DNA from: Tomocerus qinae
Lineage: Eukaryota; Arthropoda; Collembola; Entomobryomorpha; Tomoceridae
Direction of reading: 5' to 3'
Length of the DNA stretch: 64,000 bases
Assembly (NCBI GenBank): GCA_020055645.1
Contig: CM034550.1
Location: 10,535,501 to 10,599,500 of the forward strand
Below are positions 11,399 through 23,444 of this stretch, in pieces; the first letter of the stretch is position 1, and every line of letters starts with the position of its first letter. A program made the translations under genes and the position numbers. The notes beneath the pieces are model-generated. The model ran no database searches and was not told the origin of the DNA. It saw only the letters and a program-made list of their open reading frames with translations.

Positions 11399-13792
11399 AT
11401 GGAAACTATTATAGAACAACAAAGGCGGTACCATGAAGAACGGGAGAGAAGTGTTGACGCGATGGTTAAAGAATTTTTACACAAGAAAAGTTCGGTAAGA
11501 AATCTGAAATAAATGCTTTTGCAACAGAGGTTTTACTTCACTATTTAAAAGCTGGCGTTGAATTTGTCCGGGAAGGTCAAAAATGCATTGGAAAAATATG
11601 AAATTAAATAATTGTACCCTATTTAAAAATTTAAAAAGTATCGTCTGCAATTTTTGCTCATACATTTTGCAAATGCCTTCAATTATTATTATTAATTTAT
11701 GCTCCTTAGCTTTTTATGTACGGAATAATGATAACATGCGTATATGGGTTCGGTAGTCGGATCGATTCATAATATAGTTTTGTTTTGATTTTTCTAGCAA
11801 CGTGACCACATTAACAGTGAGCATCGGACAAAAATGCTGCTAGATGTAAGTTTTTGTCCCAATTTCTTCCTCTCCATAGATTGTCATGAAATATTGCAAT
11901 TCTATTGTTTTTTAAGGAAATTACGTAAAAGGTTAATAATTATTATTTTGTTTCATGTCTAGCGGTATATGGAATGTACGGACAGTCTCCGCGACCTGTA
12001 TGAAGATAAAGATGGCCAACGGAAGGAAGAGATTCAGTCACTATCGGGTCCTAATGAATTCGTCGAGTTTTATAATCGATTGAAGTCAATTAAAGAGTTT
12101 TATCGAAAGCACCCTCATGAGGTTTCTGTTCCGATGTCAATTGAGTTTGAAGAATATTCCAAAATGAGGGAATCAAATAATGAAGATTATATGAACCTGG
12201 TGGAATTCAGTGACGAAGAAGGCTATGGAAAATACTTGGATCTACATGAACACCATGAAAAATATTTGAATTTAAAAGGTGTAGACAGAGTTGATTATAT
12301 CACCTACTTGGGAATTTTCGACAGGCTTTTTGAAATACCGAAAGAGAAGAAGGGATTCGAATATAGGAAGTACCTGGAGAGCCTTTTGGAGTACTTACAT
12401 TATTTTTTGACGAGGATACGGCCTTTGACAGATTTTGATACAGTATTGGGAGAAGTACAAAAGGAGTTTCTTCAGCAGTGGGAAGTGGGACAGTTCCCAG
12501 GGTGGCCAAAAGAGATGCACGCTGGAGCACTCACACATACTGGCGCTCATTTAGATTTGTCTGCCTTTTCTAATGCCGAAGAATTGTCTTCCTTAGGACT
12601 GGATCGGCTTAAATCTGCCCTAATAGCTTTGGGGTTAAAATGTGGAGGGTAAGTTTTCTGTTTTGAAGCCAATAATAAGTTACTGTGTTTTTACTTCATT
12701 TAGTTGATGATAATATCTGCTTTTTACTCTTTCCAGTACTTTGGAAGAAAGAGCCCAACGTCTCTTTGGCACGAAAGGAAAATCTTTAGAAGATATCGAC
12801 CCGTCGTTGTTTGCTAAATCAAAGCCAGGAAAAAATTCTGGAAAAAATAAGGATGCCGAGAAAACAAGAGAGATTGCTAGTTTAGAAGCACAGATATACC
12901 GACTCGCTGAGCTTTTGTCCGAACAACGAGCAGGTACCAAGGAAAACGTAACAAGAAAACAAGCAAGAACTGAAGGGGAACGAGAGGAATCGGATGAAGA
13001 AGATAATGCTAGCGAATCTGATGACGACGATGATGATGACATTCCATATAATCCTAAAAATCTACCTTTAGGATGGGATGGAAAGGTATTTTGTGGTTTT
13101 GTTAATAAAAATACTGTTAACAAGTTAACATAACGTTACGTAAATGCTTAATTTGAGTATTGAGTCATTCATGTATTATTATTGTTTTGCATCCGTCCGT
13201 GTTCGTGCCTTATTAAATGTTCATTTCTCTTTTTAGCCTATTCCGTATTGGCTGTACAAACTTCATGGTCTCAATATCAGTTACAACTGTGAGATATGTG
13301 GAAACTTCACTTACAAAGGACCGAAGGCGTTTCAACGTCATTTTGCGGTAATAATGATCTATTTCTACATACATACATACTACTACTTGATTACTGTCAC
13401 TGTCAAATATCTATGGTAGACAAGAAATTAATTATGGTAACTTTTTTTAAAGGAATGGAGGCATGCACATGGAATGAGATGTCTTGGTATTCCAAATACT
13501 GCTCATTTTGCCAATGTAACCCAAATTGAAGATGCTCTTGGATGTAAGATAATAATATATTTCATCCATCGTTTTATGTTTAATATTTATTATATATAAT
13601 GTAATTATAATGTACACTGTAAAATAACATAATATCTGAATTTGAATGTTTCTTTTAGTGTGGGACAAACTTAAAGGACAAAAAACTGCTGAGCGTTGGC
13701 TGCCTGAGCAAGAAGAAGAATTCGAAGATTCTATGGGTAATGTTGTTAACAAGAAAACTTTCGAGGATCTCAAACGCCAAGGTTTGCTCTAA
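11399..13792 (+). CDS. SF3A3: splicing factor 3A subunit 3 (SF3a60)
   Basis: Seven exons (11399-11494, 11798-11845, 11963-12648, 12737-13085, 13237-13347, 13453-13543, 13659-13792) give 504 residues, against 501 in human. The protein is a subunit of SF3A, which joins SF3B in the 17S U2 snRNP and helps anchor U2 at the branch site. Visible features are the METII(E)QQRRYHEE N-terminus, the [13 protein letters not shown] block, the SAP-like segment around [19 protein letters not shown], an acidic low-complexity stretch ([18 protein letters not shown] type), the [13 protein letters not shown] motif, a matrin-type C2H2 zinc finger (CEICGN ... [12 protein letters not shown]) and the C-terminus [16 protein letters not shown]. 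Similarity to vertebrate SF3A3 is high throughout. It is head-to-head with CLYBL and tail-to-tail with the zinc-finger gene. Confidence 0.97.
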
Positions 13793-14239
13793 TTGTCCTG
13801 CAGTTTTCTGATATTTCTTTTATACTAAATATATCATAAATTGTAATTGTAAATACCTAGTATCGTATCTTATATGTAAATTATATAACATTAAAATGAT
13901 TTTTTGTTTAAAACATTCAATGAATTGTTTAATTCTTTCACTATTTTACTACCTTGATCTAGTACTGTACTGTACACTGTACTGTATATGAAACTATCGA
14001 TTAAAGCAATAACACGTAATAATCTATTGCATTCCAAGATTACTAAACCTTCAATCAGCCAAATATGTCAAACTATTTTCTACTCATCTTCTATAAACTC
14101 TCTTTGAAAGCTACAACAAAAAATGAGATATACTCTTGCACTGAAAAAAGAAGAAAAAAATGTGCAATGAGAGAAAGAAACTGATAGATCTAACGCATGT
14201 AATTTAATATAAAATCTAAGGAAGTCCCTTATTTTTATG
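13793..14239. other. convergent 3' spacer
   Basis: A 447-bp tail-to-tail spacer between SF3A3 and the zinc-finger gene. It is very AT-rich, with no ORF of note. No canonical AATAAA was found close after the SF3A3 stop; ATTAAA-like variants occur near 13891. Confidence 0.45.
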
Positions 14240-17200
14240 TCATTTAGATTTACTAGTGGAAGATAAAAAAGAACATTTTCTCATATGTATTGCTCTGGAA
14301 TTTACAGTAGTAAAAGCGGCACTACATTGGGAACATTGGAAAGGCTTTTCCATGTAGTGACTAATTCTTATATGCAATGCACATTCGTATTTATAATAAA
14401 AATGTTTCTGGCAGTATTTGCATTTATAAGGATACCCGACCTTACTGTGAACAGATACATAATGTCGATGACGATGGCCTTTGGTCACGACAACACTACA
14501 GACTTTACACCGGACTTTATCCCCTTTCACAGATCCACCTGAAATTAAAATATTTGTATAAGTTTGTTTTATCTTGCTATGTCTTTCAATTTTCTTCTAT
14601 AGCACTTTTGCTGAGGAATCAGACAGCTACAAATTTTGTGACAGATTTGGACTTTACTTTTAAGACAGTTACCTATAAACAATTTGAAATTCTTTTGTTT
14701 ACCTTCAAAATATTCATCTATATTTGTGACTAAATTTCCACGAGCATTGACAATTCCTCGCTCGATGTGAGGTGGATACTCGTAATTTCGAGTGTCACAT
14801 TTTCCAACTTTAGTCTTACACCTACACAGAATTCGAATTATGTAAAAAAAATTAAAACCCATTTATATAGTTCCTAACACATTATAATATGTACCTTAAT
14901 TCAGGGGAATATATTTTTATGTTGTGAAAATTGTGTGATTAACTACTATAAAAAGTTAATTATTGGCGAATGTCTAATTGATTTTTACCTATTCGTCCTT
15001 TTCTCGTTCACATTGATAGGGTAGTCAATTTTAGGTTCTGGAGATGATTTTTCAACTATATTCGAACTAGTTGATATTGTCAGGTTTTCTGAACTGTCAT
15101 TTTCGGTAAGAGAAGAGCGAGAATCTTCTATGTCCATGGTGTCTTCACCCACGATAATCTTATTCACGGCTAGTTCTTCTCCGCATAGAAGAGGTTTGTT
15201 CACGAATCTGGACTGTAAAGGTAACTCAGATTGAGGACGTGTGATCTGATATGATTTAATATCATTATCAGCAGTTGTCTGGTTTTCATCGTCATTGTTT
15301 TCACCCTTTTCAATTTTATGGTCAGATTTTAAATGCATTATATGCATTCGCTCTGACGAAAAAATTCGTTGACAATGTTGACACATAAATTTGTTCAAGG
15401 GACCATGATAATTAAGAAAATGACGTTTCAAATTACATTTGAACATTATTTTAGATGAGCAAAACTTGCAATTGTAGTGATTACTATCTGATCGATCTAA
15501 CGAAAAAGACAAATGGCCATTGTTTAGAATACCAAAATATTTAAAAATGTACATTGGATCTATATTTAAAAAATTACGTGTGTAAAATTGTCTGTAAATT
15601 GCGGTTGAGGTTCTTTGTTTTTGTATGTTGTTACTGCCATCTGAACCATCTGGCTTTTTCTTCAACTTATCGCATTCCATTTTATCGGACTTAGTATTCC
15701 TACACCAAAAAATTAACGAAAATTTTAGTTGAACAAAAAACATGTAAAGCTTTAAATAACAGATACAAAATTTTGCCATAAGATGTTTTAAAATTACTTC
15801 ATATTTCTTTCCGAAATATTAACACGATCAACAGTTTTTTTAGTGTTAGTACTGTCCTTTAGCTCCGGGAGATTCTCGGAAGAATTTCCATTCATTTCAG
15901 ATAAATAATTGGCATGGACAGATTTTATATGCTGTAAACATCTACGTCTTTCATAAAATCGAAAGTGAGGGCACAAACGGCATTGAAACGGCTTGATGTT
16001 TTTGTGAACTGTGTCAATATGACGAACATAGCTACTTGGGTGTCCTCCATGGCGAGCTATAAATCGTTTCTTGCATAGTTTGCATTGCCAGTTACTGTTA
16101 CCACCGATTTCTGAAACGTTATACATTCCATTATTATCTTTCTACAAAAAGTAATGTTTTAATATCATCATTAATTACGAAAATTATATTCATCTAACTT
16201 TTAATGAGTATCTGTGCCTCTGCATAAGTAGTTCTCTTTACATCCCGAATAATAACGAGTTCTTTCAATATTCTTTCAGTTTCAAGCGAACTTATCTCTC
16301 CGTTCTTGAAGCCGAAACGCAAATCCTTATTTTCATTTTTCTCAAAAATATTTTCAGAAATTGTCAATGGTTGCTGTTGTGCAATCACAGATTTACTTTT
16401 GACATCTGCTGTTCCATTTCCACTTACTATTGCTTCATCGCTAAATGATTTATCGTTGGAAATTTCCATGCTATCTTTGCAAGGACGAGGATCAGAATAT
16501 TTTGATTTAACTACTTCGAAGCTACATCCTTGAGATTCGACAGGATCATTGGACCCATCAGAAGAGGCAGTTTCACCTGGAGTTTTTGCTTTTAATATGC
16601 TGTTGGGATTATTGTTATCCCATGTCTGTTTAGCATGACAATTATCTGCTGTTCGTTTCTTCATATCTTCCCTTAATACCACGACATCCGGAGTAAATTC
16701 TGCAAAATTTCAATGCGTTTAAACACCTTTATCAAAATACAAAATATTTAGGCCAGCACTTATGTCATGAATTCAACTCATTCCAACCTTTGATAACTAA
16801 GCTTCTGAAATGATCGACTTTCTCCTTGTGTTTGGAGGCTGTGATAGTGGAAGAGGAGGAACACACTTCAACCTCAACTATATCATCTTTTCCTGGAAAA
16901 GATGTATGAACATCTTCCGAAATTATAGTTTTTTGTGATTTCAAAATTTGTATTTTCATGTCCAGAACTGATCTTTTGATTTGTTTCGTAACAAATGTCA
17001 ATTTATTCTGAAGTACTGTTAGGTTTTTCACTTTCAGTAAACAATTGTTACAAAACGGAAGCATTTCACTTTTGAAATTCCAATGCATCGAGGGATTTAG
17101 TTGAACACATAAAAGACTAACATAATTTTGGAACATATTTGATGACTGTTCAATGTAAGCATCGTCATTTGTGTCATTACAGTTAAATTCTAATTCATGT

Positions 17201-17334
17201 GAATATTTGTAGCAAATCATGCAATGTAACTTCGCAGAAGTCTCTTTCTCCTTTCGAGATATGATTTCATCCCGCTCCGTCGATACTTTACTCTTTATAT
17301 TGATGGAGTTAAAAATGGAAAAAAACCCTGACAT
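14240..17334 (-). CDS. ZAD-like C2H2 zinc-finger protein
   Basis: Six minus-strand exons (16788-17334, 16242-16699, 15798-16141, 14989-15699, 14703-14821, 14240-14538) give 825 residues. Exon 1 has two Cys pairs, CMIC (near residue 39) and CNNC (near 95), followed by a helix-rich stretch, the layout of a zinc-finger-associated (ZAD) dimerisation domain, though the match is loose. Seven fingers follow: WQCKLCKKRF, FQCRLCPHF, YNCKFCSSK, FMCQHCQRIF, VRCKVCSVV, YKCKYCQKHF and a last one, FQCSQCSAAF, ending in C instead of the final His. Long acidic, Ser-rich linkers separate finger groups. It is probably a nuclear DNA-binding protein; targets are unknown. Two donors are weak (GTTGGA after 16788; GTAAAG after 16242, chosen over a nearby stop because it keeps frame), so exon ends there are less certain. 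It shares a head-to-head spacer with PSMD13. Confidence 0.8.
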
Positions 17335-18053
17335 TTTGAGGTCGAAATCAATCAGCGCTTTAAAGATTACCGTTAGTTCGGTTTCCGAAGATGTAATCTT
17401 TCTAACAAATCTAGGATGGACAAGAACAAATCGGATCGGTATTCAAGTGTGATGATTATTTGCCTATGTTGGTGATGGGATAAGCCGCCTTAAAATCTAC
17501 TTTCGCGCTAAATCTTGAACACCTCTCATTTCCAAAAGTTCGTTGCGGTAATTTTAAATTTCACTTGTCATCTTGATTTCCAAAATAAATATTATTGTCA
17601 CCGTCTTCATTTTTGTCGGTTTTTTTGGTTACAAACGGGTCGCTCGTCATTATACAGGTATTTATAGCAGTCGAAAGCATTCTCCACGTCTCGGTTAGCT
17701 ATTGTCAATTGTATAAAATTGTGTCCGATCGTAATTGTGTTTACTGCCTTGTAAGTTTTTCAATTTAAACCTTTTCCATTTTTAATCCCTGGTTTTGTAG
17801 ACTAGTTCCGCCAGTTTCGGCCGTAGTTTACTCTCCAGGAAGTCCAGTCACATTTGACAATAGGTGTTAATTTTTTAGTTCAGAGACAATAATATACACA
17901 TTTTAAAGATTTTAAACATTTAGTGATTTATTACATGAAAACGAAGAAAGACAAGATTTTACTTTATTTGAGTATTTATGTAGTCTGATTTTTAATAATG
18001 TATTTTTTTGTAATTAGTTCTAGATTGTATTCAAAATTGGAAGTGCCTTCATA
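17335..18053. promoter_or_regulatory. divergent promoter region, zinc-finger gene / PSMD13
   Basis: About 720 bp between two head-to-head start codons. It contains no supported coding exon. The stretch 17640-17760 is less AT-rich and may hold an untranslated first exon of PSMD13; acceptor-like TTCTAG sites occur close to the PSMD13 ATG (near 18023). Confidence 0.45.
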
Positions 18054-19792
18054 ATGGTCAGAGACGTGAGTAAATACTTGAGGGAGCAAGAAGCAGCTTC
18101 CACAGATGAACAGATAGCCAGAGAATGGTCGAAATTAGATGGCCTTTATACCAATCGACTTTGGCATCAACTGACTATAGAGCTTTTGAGCTTTGTCAGA
18201 AGTCCAGTGATGCAATCTGGAACAAAGCTCATTGATTTATACGAAAATCTCATTCAAGATTTTGAAATGAGGTAAACACCAAGAATACCTATTATTTTCT
18301 CTCACTTCTCTATTTAATCATTTTAAATACATACCTCATACAATTTTAAATTAAATGAGTGCTTGTTTTTTCAATAGAATGAATCCTCTGTCATTCATGG
18401 AAATTGTGGCTTTGATCATCAAGCAGTACAATAAGCCAGAAGACGCACTGACGTTTTTGGATAAAATTGAGCCAAAAGTAAAAGCCAGCAAAGAAGCCGT
18501 GGCACTTTGCAAGATCTCCAAAGGCCAGCTTAAACTTTTGAACTTGCAAGATATACCTGGGGCCAAAGTATGTTATTTGCTACTGCTAATATGAAATATA
18601 TCAATGAATTTGTTTACTAAAGGTTTAAAGAATTTATTTTTGAGTACATTATGTGTAATTAATATTTTATACTAAAGAGCCACATTAAAATCTATTTTTA
18701 TAGGTTTTACTGGAGGAGGCTGATGAAGTTTTAAATACTATTGACGGAGTTTCTTCGGTACATGGACGTTTCTATTTGCTGCAAAGTCAGTTGAATAAGA
18801 AAACAGGTGATACTGCTGAGTATTACCGAAGTGCTCTGAAATTTTTAGGATGCACAGACATAAATACTTTGAACCTCAACGACCAAAGAGACCACGCTAA
18901 GAACTTATCAATTGCGGCTCTAAGTGCTCCTGATATTTACAATTTTGGCGAACTTGTACGTATTTATAGTTACTACAACATTCACCTGACATAATTGTTT
19001 TGTGCCCTTTCATGAAGTATGCATTAATTATTATTAATCAACTACGGTATTTCTAAAACAGTTGGCTCATCCAGTGTTAAAGTCTTTGAAAAGAACTCCA
19101 GATGATTGGCTAGTGCAGCTTCTTACTGCTTTCAATGCGGGCCGTATGGATGAATTTAACAGAATAAAAGTTAAATGGCAAAGCGAGCCGACTCTCTTAA
19201 AACACGAGAAGCAGTTAACTGACAAGATTCGTCTGCTCTGCTTGATGGAGGTAAAGTTGTGCTAGCAGTATAAATTTTTACAACCGTCGACCGTCTTGTA
19301 GCTATTTGTAAATGCATTCTCCCAAAGAAAAGGCAAAATAAAATTTTAAATGCAAACATTTCGTACGTAGATGACATTCAAGAGACCGGCAACAGAAAGA
19401 ACGTTAACTTTCAAGGAGATTGCAGATGAAACAAAACTTGATGAAAATCAAGTAGAACTTTACGTGATGAAAGCTATATCCAAAGGTCTTTTGAAAGGAC
19501 GCATTGACGAAGTTTCTGCTAAAGTTCAGATGACTTGGGTTCAACCGCGTGTATTAGATCGGGAACAGGTAAAATATTAAAATGTCTTTTATGTTTATGA
19601 TGCAGTCTATTTTAATGTTTACTATAATAATGTTATATTGAAATCTAAAAATTACACGAGATCAATATTGAAAGAATTTTTCATTCATTTAAGATTGGTA
19701 CGATGGTAAGCCGGTTAGATGGGTGGAAAAGTGAGATCACCAAGTTGGAGACTATGGTTGAGAAAAATGCTGCAGATATTCTCCTGTTGTGA
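18054..19792 (+). CDS. PSMD13: 26S proteasome non-ATPase regulatory subunit 13 (Rpn9)
   Basis: Six exons (18054-18271, 18378-18567, 18704-18955, 19062-19250, 19371-19568, 19694-19792) join into 381 residues; the human protein has 376. It is a scaffold subunit of the proteasome lid. The N-terminal half is helical repeat ([19 protein letters not shown] near the start). The C-terminal PCI module runs through [34 protein letters not shown] and the winged-helix signature [10 protein letters not shown], then a final helix ([20 protein letters not shown]) that packs in the lid helical bundle. All splice junctions keep phase and are canonical. AATAAA signals follow at 19823-19828 and near 19860. Nothing odd was seen. 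Confidence 0.96.
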
Positions 19793-20436
19793 GTCTGTAA
19801 TTAGAGTGCAGTGTAAATGTTTAATAAACTAAAGTATTTGTCTCTACATTGAAATAATTAAATAAAAATTGTTTGTATTGAACTGGAACTGGATATAAAT
19901 GACTAAATTGTATTATTAATAGTTCTCTCGGGTGCAGTAGTATACCTTTCTATCCAGAGCGTTATGTTGGGTATGACGTGGGAAAATTATTGTTTTTTTT
20001 GTCGACAGGTCGAGGTAATCGATATAATCAGTAATCCCAGATGATAGCATATCAAGTTCAAAAGTATTTCGAATTAGGGATAAACAATCTATGTCGTTGT
20101 ATATAGTTATATTTTGATATGCATGGTAAATAGTTATCAAATTATATCAACATTTCTGAGTATTGAATATGCTGATAACCATTACGATATCTCTATAAAG
20201 TTACTTTCCAATAATGCAATATGGATCATCATAAGTAGACCCAACCCTTCCTCAAAAATGTCGCAATGCACAACTCGAAATATAGTTAAGGGGGAATGAA
20301 ATGTTTTTGTAAATTGGCGGAGAGAGTGAGGCAACTATACGTTTTATTCGATGTTACTTTGTTTGCTACAGATTATTTTAAATAAACATTAGCAAAAATA
20401 TAATCTCCGTTCCCTCCAGGAGGTGTGCTGATTATG
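19793..20436. other. convergent 3' spacer
   Basis: About 640 bp tail-to-tail between PSMD13 and the glycoamylase-like gene. It holds PSMD13 poly(A) signals at 19823-19828 and about 19860. A 74-codon minus-strand ORF at 19916-20140 looks like chance. Nothing else was recognised. Confidence 0.5.
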
Positions 20437-21982
20437 TTAATTAGTGGATCGGAAGCCAACGGCATTCATGGCCTTGATTATATGTGGATCTCGCATGTAG
20501 TAATTCCACACGAAACCACTTCGGTAGTTTTCAGCCATTAGCATAGTTATACCGACGTCAATTCCAATTACCTATAATTCATAGTTCATAGTAACTTTTA
20601 GTTCATAAACGGTAAATATAATGACAGTAACCATAAAATAGGTTTTTTAACTTACATCTGCGTTGTACCACTCAGAAATCGGAATTGGATTGAAGGCGTC
20701 AACAAAACCGTAACGCTGCCATGATCTGGGGAAATTATCTCTCAGGTTTCTTAGCACTGCGATAGTTTCGTCAGGTAAAAATGGGATGGAACCGCCTGCT
20801 GCACAAGGAACTATACTTCCGTCAGGTCGGCCTGATGTTCAAAATAGAAACAAAATAATTTTTATTTTGTCCCGTAGATTTTACGTAGATGTATTTTAGT
20901 ATTATATTTAGTATATTTTGTATACGCACCCATAAGTGGAGGACCTCCCCATGCTGTAAATAAAGAAAATATGCCATGGTGTATTGGTTTAGGGTATTAA
21001 TTAATATGTAATTATATTTAAGAATACCATCGTATCCGTATGGAGTATCAGAAGCAGTTATCCCCCAAAAGTTTTCATTGTAGCTGGAGTAATTTGCTCC
21101 CAACTCTTTGATGCAAAATATTTTGGTTGCTCTCGTTGCATTAGCGGAATTTTCGAAATAATTGGTATAGTTATCTGTCTTGTTACGGAAGTCGATCCAA
21201 GCGTGCGAATATTGATGAACGAAAAGAGGAGCAGGAAAATGAATGTAAGAAATGTTTTCGTATGTAAATTGAGGTCTTGTGAAGGCATCCCAAGCACTTG
21301 CGGGTATAGGATGAGTATCAGAGCCGATACCTTGAAGAACTAAGATCATTAGTTCGCAATAACGATTCCACGAGTCACCCAAAAACCCTGACTCTGGTTT
21401 CCACCCCATATTCAGGAATTCTGTTCCGTTCGTCATCCAGACCCAATCAATTCGATTATACATTTCCGTTGTGATATTTTGGATGACAGGATTCGTTTTA
21501 AAATATTGCCTCACTGTAAGGACTCCAGCGATGAGAAGAGAAGTATCAATTGAAGAAAGTTCACAGTTCCAAACTCGTGCCCCAGTTGACATATTGATAA
21601 AATGGTAATAGAATCCATGTTCGTGGGTTACATTGTACCATAAAAATTCTAAGGTCAGCTGAACCCTTTGCTCAATTTCATTCGGATCCCGGAAACCTCT
21701 TTGGTGAGCAATTGCAAGCGCCGTGAGACCAAATCCCGTTGCAGCAATGCTGGATACATCTTTTGTATCATTTCTTCCCCAGGCATATGCACGATCTTTA
21801 ACTTGTCCTGTTGCAGGATCAGTTTGTTCCCAAAAGAAGAGGAAAGCTCTCCTTTCGATTTGGTCCAAAAGATCTTCGTCAGCGGGAGAAATTTCAGATG
21901 CTTTCGCTTCTGTAGATGGAAATAATATCGTCCCCGCAAATGCAACTATCAGGACAAACGAAAAAACTAGTTTCAGTATCAT
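20437..21982 (-). CDS. secreted glycoamylase-like (COG5368/GH144-type) protein
   Basis: Four minus-strand exons (21028-21982, 20930-20953, 20656-20831, 20437-20571) give 429 residues, close to the full length of bacterial members. Residues 1-28 are a clear signal peptide (hydrophobic core LKLVFSFVLIVAFAG, ending near TEAKA). The rest follows the putative glycoamylase (PF10091) pattern: RRAFLFFWEQTDPATG with DRA soon after, SSIAATGFGLTALAIA, FYYHFINMSTG, ELSSIDTSLLIAGVL, GWKPESGFLG, the WGITASDTPYGY motif, WGGPPLM, PDGSIVPCAAGGS, WYNADVIGIDVGI and the ENYRSG segment near the end. Several NxS/T sequons suggest secretion. The COG5368 family is mainly bacterial; characterised GH144 members are endo-beta-1,2-glucanases, so a glycan hydrolase role is likely but the substrate is unproven. 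The introns, sequons and AT-rich flanks show the gene is now a eukaryotic one. Confidence 0.88.
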
Positions 21983-23444
21983 TTTCGTTTGGGTATTGAA
22001 TTGAAAATGCTTAGAAATCGAAACCTTCTTCGCAACTAAGTTATCAAATTATTTTATTTGGTTGTTCCCTGCCGTTTTGGTCCAAGTGTAGAGATAAAAA
22101 TGTACAAAGTCAAGTAGGTAATTTTGTATCAGTGTCAGTGATTGATTGGATAGTTTAGCATGTACCAAAATTGGCACATCCTGCTGCTTTCCTCTATAGT
22201 AAATATAGTATGTATAAATTTATATGATATGTAGTATTCTACCGATAAATCAGCTCAAGTCAAACTTTATCTACATCTGCTTGCTTGATTGGCTGTTAAA
22301 TCCTATAAATGGACAAAGGGAGAAATAGCAAATACATAATTACCTAATTTTTTGCAACTGGTAATCTGTGTGTTGGGTGTAGCAAATGTTTTTGTTCAAT
22401 ATGACAGCAGTTCATCACATTTAGCAAAGCCATGGTCATGAAACATCACATTTTTGTAAAATTAGTATGTACACAAAACAATCACACCATTGAATTAGAG
22501 TAGTACAGAGCTACACAATTTCCACAAGTTTAAGTGTAAAAGTAGATAGCAAGTATTATGAGAGCGAATGGAGAGTTAGAGAGTATCATTAATTAATTTG
22601 TATGCAATGGCAATAATAGAATGTGCAAACGTGATGTTATACTATTCATATAATTTCTTTTGAACAAAATTACATATCATTACTGTCATTCTCTCCGGCG
22701 GAGAGCGGAAAGCATCAATAATGCAAAAAAGAAATATTATCCTAGTGCCAATGGTCAACAAATATTATGTAAATCAAAATCAAGCTGGGGGATGCCTGAG
22801 GCAACTTATCATATAAAATCATAACTATAATACAAATGCATTCGGTCAGATGTGGGAATGAGAACGGGAACGGGAACACCTAATGGATTATTTCTTTAGG
22901 CACTTGCACTTCGCACCAATGCAAGTTTAGCGAGGACCGTTGGTTTATGTTTGAATGAATGGTGGAGCGAAAGCCATTGGGAGCTGGAATGATACAAACA
23001 AATACTAAAATTCAATATAACAACAAAACGGAAAGAATCCTCAAGAAAAGAGAGACTGTTAAGTGCATAATTAAGAGATCACAGGTAAACAATTTTTTAC
23101 TGCATCCACAACTAATAATTTTTTTATAGCCAAACAGTACCAGTACCTACTGTCTACCAAATAAATATCTTCTCTCAAAATAGAAATGTTTAGTTTGAAA
23201 TCGAGCTTTAACTTTCTTATGACTCAATTATTAGTTTAATTACCTACTTAAAATACAAAATAGATACTTAAATAAGTCAATCTTTTTAACTTTAAGCAGC
23301 AGCTACCTGCTTGGTGTCAAAGGGTCGAAAGAATATCGTTTTGTGATTTTAGACAGCCAGCAGTGGAAGGACGTGAATACATGTCATCTAATCTGGAAGA
23401 ATATTCGGTTATTGAAGTATAAAATAGCGTGGAGTTACGTCAAC
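21983..23444. promoter_or_regulatory. divergent upstream region, glycoamylase-like / disordered-protein gene
   Basis: About 1.46 kb between head-to-head start codons. No ORF or repeat of note was found. The stretch just before 23445 may hold 5' leader exons of the plus-strand gene. No core promoter motif could be assigned. Confidence 0.4.
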
